From Agromyces cavernae (GTDB taxonomy: Bacteria; Actinomycetota; Actinomycetes; Actinomycetales; Microbacteriaceae), in NCBI RefSeq assembly GCF_021044935.1, contig NZ_JAJNMP010000001.1:992001-1056000 (forward strand): a stretch of 64,000 bases of DNA, in the 5' to 3' direction. Under the pieces are notes generated by a model. That model searched no databases. It was given only the letters and a program-made list of their open reading frames with translations, and was not told where the DNA came from. Position numbers and translations under genes: made by a program. Shown here piece by piece: positions 18,594 through 26,607 of this stretch (its first letter is position 1; the number at the start of each line of letters is the position of its first letter).

Positions 18594-21500
18594 TCACCGA
18601 TAAGTCGGTTTCGCGTCAACTTTGAGCCACCTCGCGGATCGGGCGACACTTAGCAACGAAGGGAGCGCTGACGAGCCGTCGCCGACTGCGAATGCAGAAG
18701 CGTGGTGAGCAGCTGTCACGTGCCTTGGAACGCGAAGCTGGTTGAGGCGAGCCCAGTCGGCGACGCTGGCTGTCGCGGTGACCTGACGGTTCTGTAGCCA
18801 GCCATATCTGGCAATCTGTTCGCCAGCCCGCAAGACGGTGCGACGACGACGCTCAGATAGCTGCTCGTGGCTGGTCTGGATCAAAGGGAGCAGGTCGGAA
18901 ACAACCTCCCCCGTAGCCGTGCACCACAATGCAAGAACCCAGAGCGCCTTGTCAAGGTCATCCGACAAGGTGCCGAGTTGCTCTCTCCACCAATCCGCAT
19001 TGCCACTGTTTCCACGGGCCTGGGCGAGAAGTTCCGACGGGTGGCTCAAGGCACCGAATGGTGTCGCCCCCGACTTCTTTGTATATGCAAGTGGGTATGG
19101 CGACGCCGCGCCGATGATGGCGATCTCGGAAGCGAGCCAACACCGCCCCGCATGCGCCTGGAGGGCGGTGGCGGCATCATCCCACGGAAACGTGCTGCCC
19201 TTTTGACCAACCTTGAAGGCGCGTCGCTTCGCGACATTCTCGTACGGCGAACTTGACCTGCGAAGTTGGTTGATCGCTTCGCTTCGACGTCGCTTTGCAT
19301 CTTCGTCACCCGAAACAAACCCTGTCTTCGAGTTCGTCAGGAATTCGCCAGGTGACAGCGCGACGGCCACCTGTGCTGGCATCGAACGCGTAGACGTCAC
19401 ACGAGGGCACTCGCCATCCAGGACAGCTTGAAGGACCGCGGTTTCGAGTGCACTTTTGGGAGGGGGTATTAGCCCAGCGTTCAAGAAGAGCTCAGCCGCC
19501 CCTTCAGCAAGGTCGAGGTTCTCGAAAGGTGCCATGGATCCGGCCCCGGCCTCGCACTCAGCCCCAATCGCCAGCCAAGGATTCTGCCGAGGAGTGCCGA
19601 TCGCTTCGGGAAGCCGTACGCGCCACCATTCTGCGAACTCTCTTCGTTGACTCAGAAGTTCACGGAGTGCGCGTACTCGCAGGGCATTCTCGGGGTCGGC
19701 GGGATCCTGGTTGATTTGAGCGGTGAGTCGCGTCCACGTTGGGTCCTCACCGTCTTCCGAAGGGAGGTTCGGCAACTCGGGCAAGGGGACGATGTCGCGA
19801 CGGTCGAGTGCGGCCAACAGGATCGCAATCCCGGTGTCGGAGCAGAGGGCGGCGAGGACCTTTCGCGCCTCCCGGGGGCGCCGCTGGAACACCCCGTCGG
19901 TGAGTAATGCCCATGCCGCAAGAAAGGATGTTGGCGAATGATTGCTCGCTAGTTCCTCCTCGATCCCGGCCGTCAGTGTGTAGATGCCATTGCCTTTCGC
20001 GTTGCCGCCGTAGAACCTCGCGGTGTTCAGCCAGTACGGGCGGCGCAGCAGTTCACGCAGGACGATCGTGCTGTCGAAGACGCTGTTGTCCTCGCCTGCA
20101 TTCCTGTAGAGAAACCTGGCGGCGAAATACTCCCGCAGCGAGAGGACCTCGAATTCGTAGGTTCCGTCGAGCTTGCTAGTTAGCGCCCAGAGGCGATCAC
20201 TCGCTCCCTCGAAGAGCTGATCCACGACCGATTCGCGGTTGCCGTAGGTGCGTTGGAAGTGGCGCATAGCTTCTTTGTGTTCATCGACGCTCATGCGGCC
20301 GTTGATCTGCGCCTCTTCGCTATGAGCATGGAGGTACCAGCCAAGAAAGGGGATGATCTCGAGCAGTTCTTCCTTGTTTTCGCGAACCGTCTTGGGGTTC
20401 TTGTTCGCTTCGCGGGCCAAGAGAAGCTCGACGTACTTGTCGTAGAGATCAGTCCGTTGGGCGGGCGTCGCTGCCCCCTGCTGATGAAGCAGGTCGAGGA
20501 GGATCGTCAGCTGCATCGGGTTGCCAGCGAGTTCGTTGATGTACGGCTCCCGGCTTTTCTCCTTGACGCTCTTTCGCAAGGTGCGGCCTTCTTTGCCTCT
20601 GATCCCTCGCACGGAGCACCACTTATGCAGGTACGCATCGCGCTGTTCAACGGTGAGCTGGTTGAGCGTGACGATCTCGAATAGGTCAGTAGACGGCTCG
20701 GAAAGTTCACCGGCGCTGGGGCGCGTTGTGACGACAACCTTCGGCGAGTCAGGGTAGGCCTTCCCTCTGCTGACGAACTTCTCGATCTCCTTGACGATCC
20801 TGCTGCGAAGCGCTGGGCTACCGACCTCGTCGAGCCCGTCGAGGACGACCAAGCTAGGGACTCGCTGGAAGATGTCCTGCACGGTCTTCGCGCTCACAGG
20901 GATGCCGCCGCTTTCGTGCGTCATCAGATCCGCGAGGAAGCACTCGATCGTGGCTAGGTCACCTCTTCGAGCCTTGGACCTAGGTTGTTGATCTTTGCCA
21001 GCGTGATCCCAAATGTCCGACCCACCGAGCCAGAGCGCGTAGTCGCTCAGGTCCATCCGCAGTGGGAAGCGAGGCTTACTGAGCTCATGCAAGGAGGAGG
21101 GCTGTTCGCCCTCAGGAATGAATGACCTTCGATGGGCCTGGCAGATGTACTGACTGAGTGTGGATTTTCCCTGACCGGGAGCGCCGCGGACTAGCGTAAA
21201 CGGTGCCGAAGTGCGTAGCAGATACGCAGCTGCGCCTCCGAGACTCCTTGGTCCTTGTGCCTGCAGATGCTCTCTGCCTGCCACTTGAACGCGATCGGCG
21301 CCGACATCAACGAATAGGTCCACCACCCTCTCGCGGTCGACATCTGACTGGCTGAACTTGACCCGCTTGTCCTCCTCCCATTGGGCCGCAGCCACTTTGC
21401 GGATGAGGTCGCGGTGTGCCGTGTCCTGTCCCGAGCCGACATGCTCGGCAACGAGATATCGAATCAGGTCCCAGCCGGCGAGCATGTCGGCGTAGGCCCA

Positions 21501-21962
21501 CTTTGTCTCAGTCGGAGCGTTGTCGACCCACGGGTTCAGCGCTTCGCGCCAGACACAGACCATTTGGTCGTAGCCGAATTCCTTCGCGTACTTCTCAAGT
21601 TTCGCGTTCAGTCGGTCGAACGTCCCGGTTCCCGGTCTGCCGGTACTGCCGACATTGGTGACCAGGACGTAGCTGCGGACGCCCTGGGCGGCCAGCCGCC
21701 GCAAATTTGACTCCTCGTTGCGGACGACTTGGTCGAGCCAGCTGACCGGATTCTTTTCTTTCCCGTTGACCGACCACTTGACCTGGTACACCAACACGTT
21801 GGAGATATCAGTCGTGCGCAGGCCGTCTCGGCCCCCATCCGCCTGTCGCAGTGCCATTGGCACGTAGTCGGGAAACTGGTGCGCGAGCACTGCGCTGACC
21901 AACTGCTGGAAGTCGTGATCTCCGAGGCGCTCATAGAGGTAGCGATGTTGACTCTCGGGCAC
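18594..21962 (-). CDS. Mrr-like nuclease fused to NACHT ATPase (bNACHT/Avs-like defence protein)
   Basis: An 1122-residue protein. Residues 1 to about 130 have a restriction-endonuclease fold signature: ADGGRDG with Asp46 and YQVKW with Gln60 and Lys62, as in Mrr-type PD-(D/E)xK nucleases. A NACHT/STAND ATPase follows: Walker A GAPGQGKST at 260-268, Walker B SLVVLDGLDEVG, sensor VVVTTRPS and a winged-helix-like segment (NPMQLTILLDLL). The last 500 residues are helical and probably recognise the trigger. Known bacterial NACHT and Avs proteins oligomerise on sensing a phage protein and switch on an attached nuclease. This single gene could work alone in that way. Confidence 0.82.
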   Translation of the reverse strand: MPESQHRYLYERLGDHDFQQLVSAVLAHQFPDYVPMALRQADGGRDGLRTTDISNVLVYQVKWSVNGKEKNPVSWLDQVVRNEESNLRRLAAQGVRSYVLVTNVGSTGRPGTGTFDRLNAKLEKYAKEFGYDQMVCVWREALNPWVDNAPTETKWAYADMLAGWDLIRYLVAEHVGSGQDTAHRDLIRKVAAAQWEEDKRVKFSQSDVDRERVVDLFVDVGADRVQVAGREHLQAQGPRSLGGAAAYLLRTSAPFTLVRGAPGQGKSTLSQYICQAHRRSFIPEGEQPSSLHELSKPRFPLRMDLSDYALWLGGSDIWDHAGKDQQPRSKARRGDLATIECFLADLMTHESGGIPVSAKTVQDIFQRVPSLVVLDGLDEVGSPALRSRIVKEIEKFVSRGKAYPDSPKVVVTTRPSAGELSEPSTDLFEIVTLNQLTVEQRDAYLHKWCSVRGIRGKEGRTLRKSVKEKSREPYINELAGNPMQLTILLDLLHQQGAATPAQRTDLYDKYVELLLAREANKNPKTVRENKEELLEIIPFLGWYLHAHSEEAQINGRMSVDEHKEAMRHFQRTYGNRESVVDQLFEGASDRLWALTSKLDGTYEFEVLSLREYFAARFLYRNAGEDNSVFDSTIVLRELLRRPYWLNTARFYGGNAKGNGIYTLTAGIEEELASNHSPTSFLAAWALLTDGVFQRRPREARKVLAALCSDTGIAILLAALDRRDIVPLPELPNLPSEDGEDPTWTRLTAQINQDPADPENALRVRALRELLSQRREFAEWWRVRLPEAIGTPRQNPWLAIGAECEAGAGSMAPFENLDLAEGAAELFLNAGLIPPPKSALETAVLQAVLDGECPRVTSTRSMPAQVAVALSPGEFLTNSKTGFVSGDEDAKRRRSEAINQLRRSSSPYENVAKRRAFKVGQKGSTFPWDDAATALQAHAGRCWLASEIAIIGAASPYPLAYTKKSGATPFGALSHPSELLAQARGNSGNADWWREQLGTLSDDLDKALWVLALWCTATGEVVSDLLPLIQTSHEQLSERRRRTVLRAGEQIARYGWLQNRQVTATASVADWARLNQLRVPRHVTAAHHASAFAVGDGSSALPSLLSVARSARWLKVDAKPTYR

Positions 21963-22228
21963 GGGTGAGCCTCCTATACGTCAGCCTCGACTGTCGCGCT
22001 TCCCAAGTCGAGCAGTTCTTCGTCTATTCAACCGGGCGGCACAGTTGAGTCCATTGAAACGCGCCGCCCGTGGCGAGCCAGCAATTGTCGGGTTGAGCAA
22101 GATTGGGCCGAGGTGCAACGTGGGGCGGACACGTCGCCCTTTGGCGACAGCCTGCCCGGATGACCGCGAAGTCGGACGCGACGAATCGCATCACAACTCT
22201 CGCGCACGAACGACCAGACGGAGTCCGC

Positions 22229-23584
22229 TCACAAAGGGGAAACTCGTCGAATCTCTGTCGCGACGACGTCATGTACGAGATGCTCCAGCTCCCACAGAAA
22301 ATCAGGGGATCCGGGTCGGTCAGTGATGGTTCGGACAGCCCACTCGTACCAGGGCTTGGCCAGCTGATCAGGGTTGTCGGGAAGAAATCGCCCGTAATGC
22401 GCAGTGGCCGTCCGCCGCCCGTAAGCGGCTCGAATAAACGGGTACAGTCCTCCGTCTGGCCAATCTCGTTGCGGAGGTGTGGACTGGCGGACGAATTCGA
22501 ACACTCGAGGTGCCGCCTGAGCCGTTGTCGCGCCGTCCGGCCACGGCGTCCCGTCGGGGAGTTGGACGGCTTGCCCGGGTTCGATGCGGTTGATGGCAAT
22601 CGTCTCGAGTACGCTCCAAAGCTTGAAGTAGCGCGAATCCGGGTTACCGTCGCGTTGTGCGTCAAGATACAAGCTGACGTAGAGTGCAGCCTTGGGATCT
22701 GTATTTAGCGCTTCGGCCGTGGCTAGGAAATCGACTTGATTCTCGCCGGCAATCGGTCCGCCGACGAGGTTACCTCGGTACGGCATCCGGAATGCTCGCA
22801 TCTTCGAGCTGATGGGTGGCCCCTCGCGCTCAATCACGATCATCACTAGGCGCGGGGCTGCGTGCCGTAGAAAGGCAATTGCGCTCATGTAGCGTTCAGC
22901 GTCGGCAAGTGAACTGCGCTCCGCGTCGGCCCAATCCGATGCCCATACTTCGGGGAACTCGATCACGGCGAAGTCGTTCCGTCTCATGCTGGTTTCCCAA
23001 CCTTCGTCGTCAACTCGCGATGGCCAGCCGAGCATCTCCAGAGCGTGGTTGACGGCGGCCCGCAGGTCGGACTCATGAAGTGTCAGATCTAGCGCGTGTA
23101 CAGATCCGTGCTGAAAGTGAAGCGTTCGGGTGACGAGAAGGTTCTCAACGATGTACACAACTCGGTGACGTGCGAGCCCTTCAGCCTGTAGTCCCATCGG
23201 CTGCCGATACCGGGACTCCCTCTCGCTGGTGATCTCGACATGGCGAGCCACAATATCGTCTCGCCCGACTGGGTCCACGGAGCCGACGATGGAAAGGGCT
23301 ACGGTCTCGATACGTTCGACCTGCCCTTCCGGCCCGATTGCGGTCACCCACAGCACAGTTTCTCGCGCGACTTCGATGCCGGGATGCGTCGCGGTGCCGC
23401 ACCCCGTGCCGTCGAGCGCGACGGAGAGCGTTGAAAGCCACATGATCTCCGTGTCGTCCGCACCATCGATCACGACCTGCACCACCTGGCCCGCCCATCG
23501 AGCCGCTCCAACGATTCGGACACTGAATGGTTGCCCTGGAGTTAGCGCGACCGGTTCAATGTCCGCTCGGATGCCGTTAGTCAT
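22229..23584 (-). CDS. Cargo protein with C-terminal HEPN-like R-x4-H motif, 451 residues
   Basis: Start ATG 23584 has GAGAGG about 9 bases upstream; an in-frame start 21 bases earlier is possible. The first 110 residues look like a beta-sandwich (GQPFSVRIVGAARWAGQVVQVVIDG), the middle is a domain I cannot name, and the helical C-terminus carries YFKLWSVLETIAINRI and AYGRRTATAHYG with Arg391 and His396. A long helical region with this spacing recalls HEPN proteins of the ApeA type, in which a sensor precedes the ribonuclease. It reads leftward, followed by 266 bases without a recognisable gene before the NACHT gene start. Confidence 0.6.
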   Translation of the reverse strand: MTNGIRADIEPVALTPGQPFSVRIVGAARWAGQVVQVVIDGADDTEIMWLSTLSVALDGTGCGTATHPGIEVARETVLWVTAIGPEGQVERIETVALSIVGSVDPVGRDDIVARHVEITSERESRYRQPMGLQAEGLARHRVVYIVENLLVTRTLHFQHGSVHALDLTLHESDLRAAVNHALEMLGWPSRVDDEGWETSMRRNDFAVIEFPEVWASDWADAERSSLADAERYMSAIAFLRHAAPRLVMIVIEREGPPISSKMRAFRMPYRGNLVGGPIAGENQVDFLATAEALNTDPKAALYVSLYLDAQRDGNPDSRYFKLWSVLETIAINRIEPGQAVQLPDGTPWPDGATTAQAAPRVFEFVRQSTPPQRDWPDGGLYPFIRAAYGRRTATAHYGRFLPDNPDQLAKPWYEWAVRTITDRPGSPDFLWELEHLVHDVVATEIRRVSPL

Positions 23585-23704
23585 GTGTCGTACCTCTCGC
23601 TGCACCTTGACACCTAAGGCAGGCGCTGGGCAGTCGGTGTGCTGTCGATCGCTTCCGAATCATTGCCGAAGCGGTGGGACATCAGCTCACGTCTCCTCGT
23701 GATG

Positions 23705-24415
23705 TTATCCAGCTCGGCCACGCCGGCCGGGCGGCAGCAGCCCGCGCTCGCGGGCCTTCGTGACCCATCCCTGGGCAGTCGAGAGCGCGACTCCGTTGAT
23801 CTCCGCCATCGTCGCGCTCGGGTTCTTGTCGCCTTTCCGGGAGAGGTGGCCGTGCTGCAGGGCGACTAGCTCGTAGAAGTCGGGCGTCTTCTTCGGGTCG
23901 CCGATCGGGTTGAGCAGGTCGCGCTCGCTGATCTTGTGGCCTGAGGGCAGCACGATCTTGCCGCCGGTGATCGTTTCGGTGCGCTTCATCGCGAAGAGGC
24001 GCTTGTTGATCGCGGCCTCGATGCGGGCGGTCGGCAGCTCGCGGAGGAGTTGGCTCGTGATCGGGTCGCCGGCTCGCCAGGGAAGGTAGATGACGCCGGT
24101 GATGCGCACCTCCTCCGGTACGGCGAACGTCTGGCGCTGCAGGCGGATAATGACGCGTGTGCGCGTCGCAGTGTGTTCGATGTATCGCCAGCGGCCGTCG
24201 ATCGTCTCGTTCTGGTCGGACTCGGCAACGCGGTACTGCTCGTGCTCCATCATGAGCCATCGGTTGTAGCCGAGCAGCTCGTCGATCTCGCGCGACGGGT
24301 CGTCGGCGCGGTCGCCCGGGAAGCCGACGTGCAGGTACCAGCCCTCGGGGAGGTCGTCGTGGTGCAGGAGGTCGTCGTGCGACTGATCGCCTGGGTGGCG
24401 CGGGGTGCCGGGCAT
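23705..24415 (-). CDS. Element-encoded protein with C-terminal helix-turn-helix
   Basis: 236 residues from ATG 24415. The body is a soluble alpha/beta domain (GWYLHVGFPGDRADDPSREI, GRWRYIEHTATRTRVIIRL). The C-terminus ATMAEINGVALSTAQGWVTKARERGLLPP reads as a winged helix-turn-helix, a tail that I associate with proteins near integrases of actinobacterial elements. It may bind DNA for replication or for regulation of the element; the specific role is unknown. It diverges from the excisionase-like gene across a control region with two copies of the CTCAGRTACTTGC motif. Confidence 0.55.
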   Translation of the reverse strand: MPGTPRHPGDQSHDDLLHHDDLPEGWYLHVGFPGDRADDPSREIDELLGYNRWLMMEHEQYRVAESDQNETIDGRWRYIEHTATRTRVIIRLQRQTFAVPEEVRITGVIYLPWRAGDPITSQLLRELPTARIEAAINKRLFAMKRTETITGGKIVLPSGHKISERDLLNPIGDPKKTPDFYELVALQHGHLSRKGDKNPSATMAEINGVALSTAQGWVTKARERGLLPPGRRGRAG

Positions 24416-24436
24416 GCGTCGAGTCTAGTCACACAA

Positions 24437-24485
24437 CTCAGATACTTGCCGAAACCCGCGACTGATGATAATCTCAGGTACTTGC
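24437..24485. promoter_or_regulatory. Divergent control region with two CTCAG(A/G)TACTTGC repeats
   Basis: Copies lie at 24437-24449 and 24473-24485, 36 bases apart. On the plus strand TTGCCG (24446-24451) and TAATCT (24469-24474) are separated by 17 bases and make a plausible -35/-10 pair for the excisionase-integrase genes, so the repeats overlap both promoter boxes. A repressor bound here could switch off the module. Confidence 0.5.
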
Positions 24486-24552
24486 AAGTAGCCGCGCGTG
24501 GGTCGGCATGCACGAGATCCTGCCGGCGGCCGATGAGTCGAGGGGGAGCGTC

Positions 24553-24750
24553 ATGGCCGACACCGCGTGGAGGGTCGAGTATCTGAGTCGGGTCGAGGCG
24601 GCCGAGCGGTGTCGCATCCCGGTCTCGAGCTTCGACAAGCTGCGCCACGACGGGCTGATTCCCGAGCCCGACGCACGCATGGGCAAGCACCTGCTCTGGA
24701 GCGCCGACACGATCGACGAGCTGCTCGCGCGGGGTGGAACGGAACACTGA
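24553..24750 (+). CDS. Excisionase-like helix-turn-helix protein
   Basis: 65 residues from ATG 24553, which has a GGGGGAG ribosome-binding site; an in-frame ATG at 24508 lacks one. The sequence EYLSRVEAAERCRIPVSSFDKLRHDGLIPEPDAR is a MerR/excisionase-type helix-turn-helix that places one recognition helix at PVSSFDKLRHDG. Its stop overlaps the integrase start by one base (TGATG). Such small proteins usually direct the integrase toward excision. Confidence 0.75.
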   Translation: MADTAWRVEYLSRVEAAERCRIPVSSFDKLRHDGLIPEPDARMGKHLLWSADTIDELLARGGTEH

Positions 24751-26012
24751 TGGCCGGGCGGCCGACGAAGGACACTCCGTCGCGGGTCGATCCGCGCACG
24801 GGTCGGCCGCTGCCTGAGGGCATCCGTTGGCGCGCCGACCGCCAGCGATACCAGATCCGCGTCGTCGGCCCGAGCGTCGAGGGCGGTGCCGCCGAGCGCT
24901 CCCGCACCTTCCTTACCCTCGCCGAGGCGAAGCGCGAGCTCGCGAGGATGGTCGCCGGTCGCAACCCGAACGGGTCGATGACGCTCGACCGGTGGTACGA
25001 CAAGTACTGGCCCGCGATCGAGTCCTCCATCCGCCCGGCGACGGCCCGCAGCTACGGCGTGGCCTGGCGGCTCCGCGTGAAGCCGAGTCTCGGCCGGCAC
25101 CGGCTCGACGAGATCACCTCGCCCATGATCGAGTCGGCGATGGTCGCGTGGTCGGGTGGGGCATCCGCTAAGAACGACGCGCTCGCGGTGCTCTCGCGCC
25201 TCCTCGACGGTGCCCGCCGCTCGCGGTTCATCGACTACAACCCGGCTCGCGAGGTGAAGCGGCCGAGCATGCGCGAGTCGATCTCGCCGGTGTCGCGGGC
25301 GCTCACGCTCGAGCAGATCAGCACGCTGCTCGGGCTCATTCCCGACGGCGTCTACCGCCGCTACTTCGCTGCGCTCGTCTATACGGGCATGCGCGCCGGT
25401 GAGGCGACCGCGCTGCGCGTCGGCGACGTCGACTTCGGGCGCGGCGTCATCCGCGTCAGCCGGTCGCTGAGCCCGGGCATGCGCGGCGAGCTCATCGAGC
25501 AATCGCCGAAGAGCCACAAGTCACGGGATGTCCCGCTGATCGACGCGCTGCGTCCCTACGCCGAAGCCGCTGCGCGCGGCAAGCGGGGGAGCGACCTGCT
25601 GTTCGACGGACCCGACGGAGGCCGCCTCACGTATCACAATGCCCGCCGCGCGGTGAACTGGGAGGAGCTGCGCGAGGCGATCGGCCGGCCCGACCTGCGC
25701 ATCCACGATCTGCGGCACACATTCGCGACGATCCTGTTCGATGCCGGCGCGACCGCCCCCGACGTGCAGGCGACCCTCGGTCACTCGAGCCTGCAGGTCA
25801 CCGAGCGCTACTCACGCGCTCGGGAAGGCGTTGCGCTCCGGGCTGGTGCAGCGCTGAACGATGCGCTCAAGCGAGCCGACGAAAGGACAGCCAAGGGTGA
25901 TGCCAAGTCAGCCCATCCAGAACCAGAAATGGCACAACGCCGAACCAGGCGAACTCTTAATGGCACATTAATGGCACAGCCTCACCGGCCTCCTCGCGGA
26001 ATGACCCGCTGA
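24750..26012 (+). CDS. Tyrosine site-specific integrase
   Basis: 420 residues from ATG 24750. An N-terminal AP2-like arm-binding segment (GIRWRADRQRYQIRVVG) and a core-binding domain precede the catalytic domain. The active-site set is complete: Arg215, His319-x2-Arg322, His345 and nucleophile Tyr354 (TERYSR). It catalyses recombination between the element and the tRNA-Phe 3' end lying just downstream. The last 20 codons contain the repeats TTAATGGCAC, so the C-terminal tail (LNGTLMAQ) is partly shaped by DNA sites. It is translationally coupled to the excisionase-like gene. Confidence 0.95.
   Translation: MAGRPTKDTPSRVDPRTGRPLPEGIRWRADRQRYQIRVVGPSVEGGAAERSRTFLTLAEAKRELARMVAGRNPNGSMTLDRWYDKYWPAIESSIRPATARSYGVAWRLRVKPSLGRHRLDEITSPMIESAMVAWSGGASAKNDALAVLSRLLDGARRSRFIDYNPAREVKRPSMRESISPVSRALTLEQISTLLGLIPDGVYRRYFAALVYTGMRAGEATALRVGDVDFGRGVIRVSRSLSPGMRGELIEQSPKSHKSRDVPLIDALRPYAEAAARGKRGSDLLFDGPDGGRLTYHNARRAVNWEELREAIGRPDLRIHDLRHTFATILFDAGATAPDVQATLGHSSLQVTERYSRAREGVALRAGAALNDALKRADERTAKGDAKSAHPEPEMAQRRTRRTLNGTLMAQPHRPPRGMTR
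25957..25977. repeat. Paired TTAATGGCAC direct repeats near the integrase end
   Basis: The same two-copy arrangement as at 9340-9360, here inside the 3' end of the integrase gene. A weaker third copy, AAATGGCAC, lies at 25928-25936. These are probable arm-type sites about 75-115 bases from the crossover core. Confidence 0.65.
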
Positions 26013-26018
26013 CACGAA

Positions 26019-26044
26019 AAAACCCCCGGTAAACCGGGGGTTTT
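26019..26044. terminator. Rho-independent terminator between integrase and tRNA-Phe
   Basis: An 11-bp perfect stem AAAACCCCCGG / CCGGGGGTTTT around a TAAA loop. With A runs on one side and T runs on the other it can act in both directions, ending the integrase transcript and the leftward tRNA transcript. Confidence 0.9.
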
Positions 26045-26049
26045 GACTG

Positions 26050-26122
26050 TGGCTCCGACCGGCATCGATCCGGTGACCTTTCGATTTTCAGTCGAACGCT
26101 CTACCAACTGAGCTACAGAGCC
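26050..26122 (-). tRNA. tRNA-Phe (GAA)
   Basis: A 73-base cloverleaf read on the minus strand: acceptor GGCTCTG pairs with CGGAGCC, the anticodon loop is CTGAAAA with anticodon GAA, and the discriminator is A. CCA is not encoded. Its 3' half is the integration target of the element. Confidence 0.95.
26053..26092. other. Proximal attachment site within tRNA-Phe
   Basis: The 40 bases of the tRNA 3' half repeated at 9200-9239. The tRNA stays intact because the incoming element carried a replacement 3' end. Confidence 0.92.
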
Positions 26123-26191
26123 TCGGGGCGAAATCGCCTCGAATAGGAGAAAAGCCCCTTCTCTCGTAAGGGAAAGGGCTTGTCGCCTGAG

Positions 26192-26265
26192 CGACCCTGA
26201 CGGGACTTGAACCCGCGACCTCCGCCGTGACAGGGCGGCACGCTAACCAACTGCGCTACAGGGCC
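26192..26265 (-). tRNA. tRNA-Asp (GTC)
   Basis: A 74-base cloverleaf: acceptor GGCCCTG with CAGGGTC, anticodon GTC in the loop CTGTCAC, T-loop GGTTCAAGTCC, and discriminator G as usual for Asp. Confidence 0.95.
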
Positions 26266-26311
26266 TCGTGGTGTTTCGCAACACCGGGCTGTTCAATTGT
26301 ATGTCGTGCAG

Positions 26312-26384
26312 TGACCCCAACGGGATTCGAACCCGTGCTGCCGCCGTGAAAGGGCGGTGTCCTAGGCCACTAAACGATGGGGCC
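26312..26384 (-). tRNA. tRNA-Glu (TTC)
   Basis: A 73-base cloverleaf: acceptor GGCCCCA with TGGGGTC, anticodon TTC in the loop CTTTCAC, and T-arm GGGTTCGAATCC. It is first in the leftward Glu-Asp-Phe order. Confidence 0.95.
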
Positions 26385-26607
26385 GGAGGTCTTGCCTGGG
26401 GCAGGACCGCCGACAGCCAAGCATACGTAAGAATCCCCGAGTTGGCAAAACGAGCCGAGAGGATGCCCCGGCACCCACCCCGGAGCATCCGCCACACGCC
26501 CTCGACAATGCCCGGAATCTATGCACGGCGCACCTATCGTGAAGGCTGCGAATGCCCGAGCGAGAGTGAGGAGCGGGGGGTCGAACCGCCCGCGTGGACG
26601 GGGAACC

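Larger units (their letters stand above)
9200..26092. mobile_element. Integrated mobilizable element in tRNA-Phe carrying defence-like cargo
   Basis: The element lies between a 40-bp duplicated tRNA-Phe 3' end (9200-9239) and the intact gene (26053-26092); the copies differ at one base. A tyrosine integrase and excisionase-like gene lie next to the intact tRNA, and a MobF relaxase lies in the middle. No type IV secretion genes or coupling protein are visible, so it is probably mobilized by a helper rather than self-transmissible. Base composition is clearly less GC-rich than both flanks, as expected of acquired DNA. Cargo: DUF4145-like, three R-x4-H HEPN-like proteins, fused ATPase-TOPRIM, nuclease-NACHT and small membrane proteins. 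Confidence 0.92.

Noticed and set aside
22103..22708. 201-residue plus-strand frame
   Set aside because: Antisense to the 451-residue HEPN-like gene with no recognisable features.
9200..26092. Prophage
   Set aside because: No capsid, terminase, portal, tail or lysis genes are seen; a relaxase is present instead.
9200..26092. Self-transmissible conjugative element
   Set aside because: No coupling protein or type IV secretion genes, and no FtsK-like translocase, are visible.
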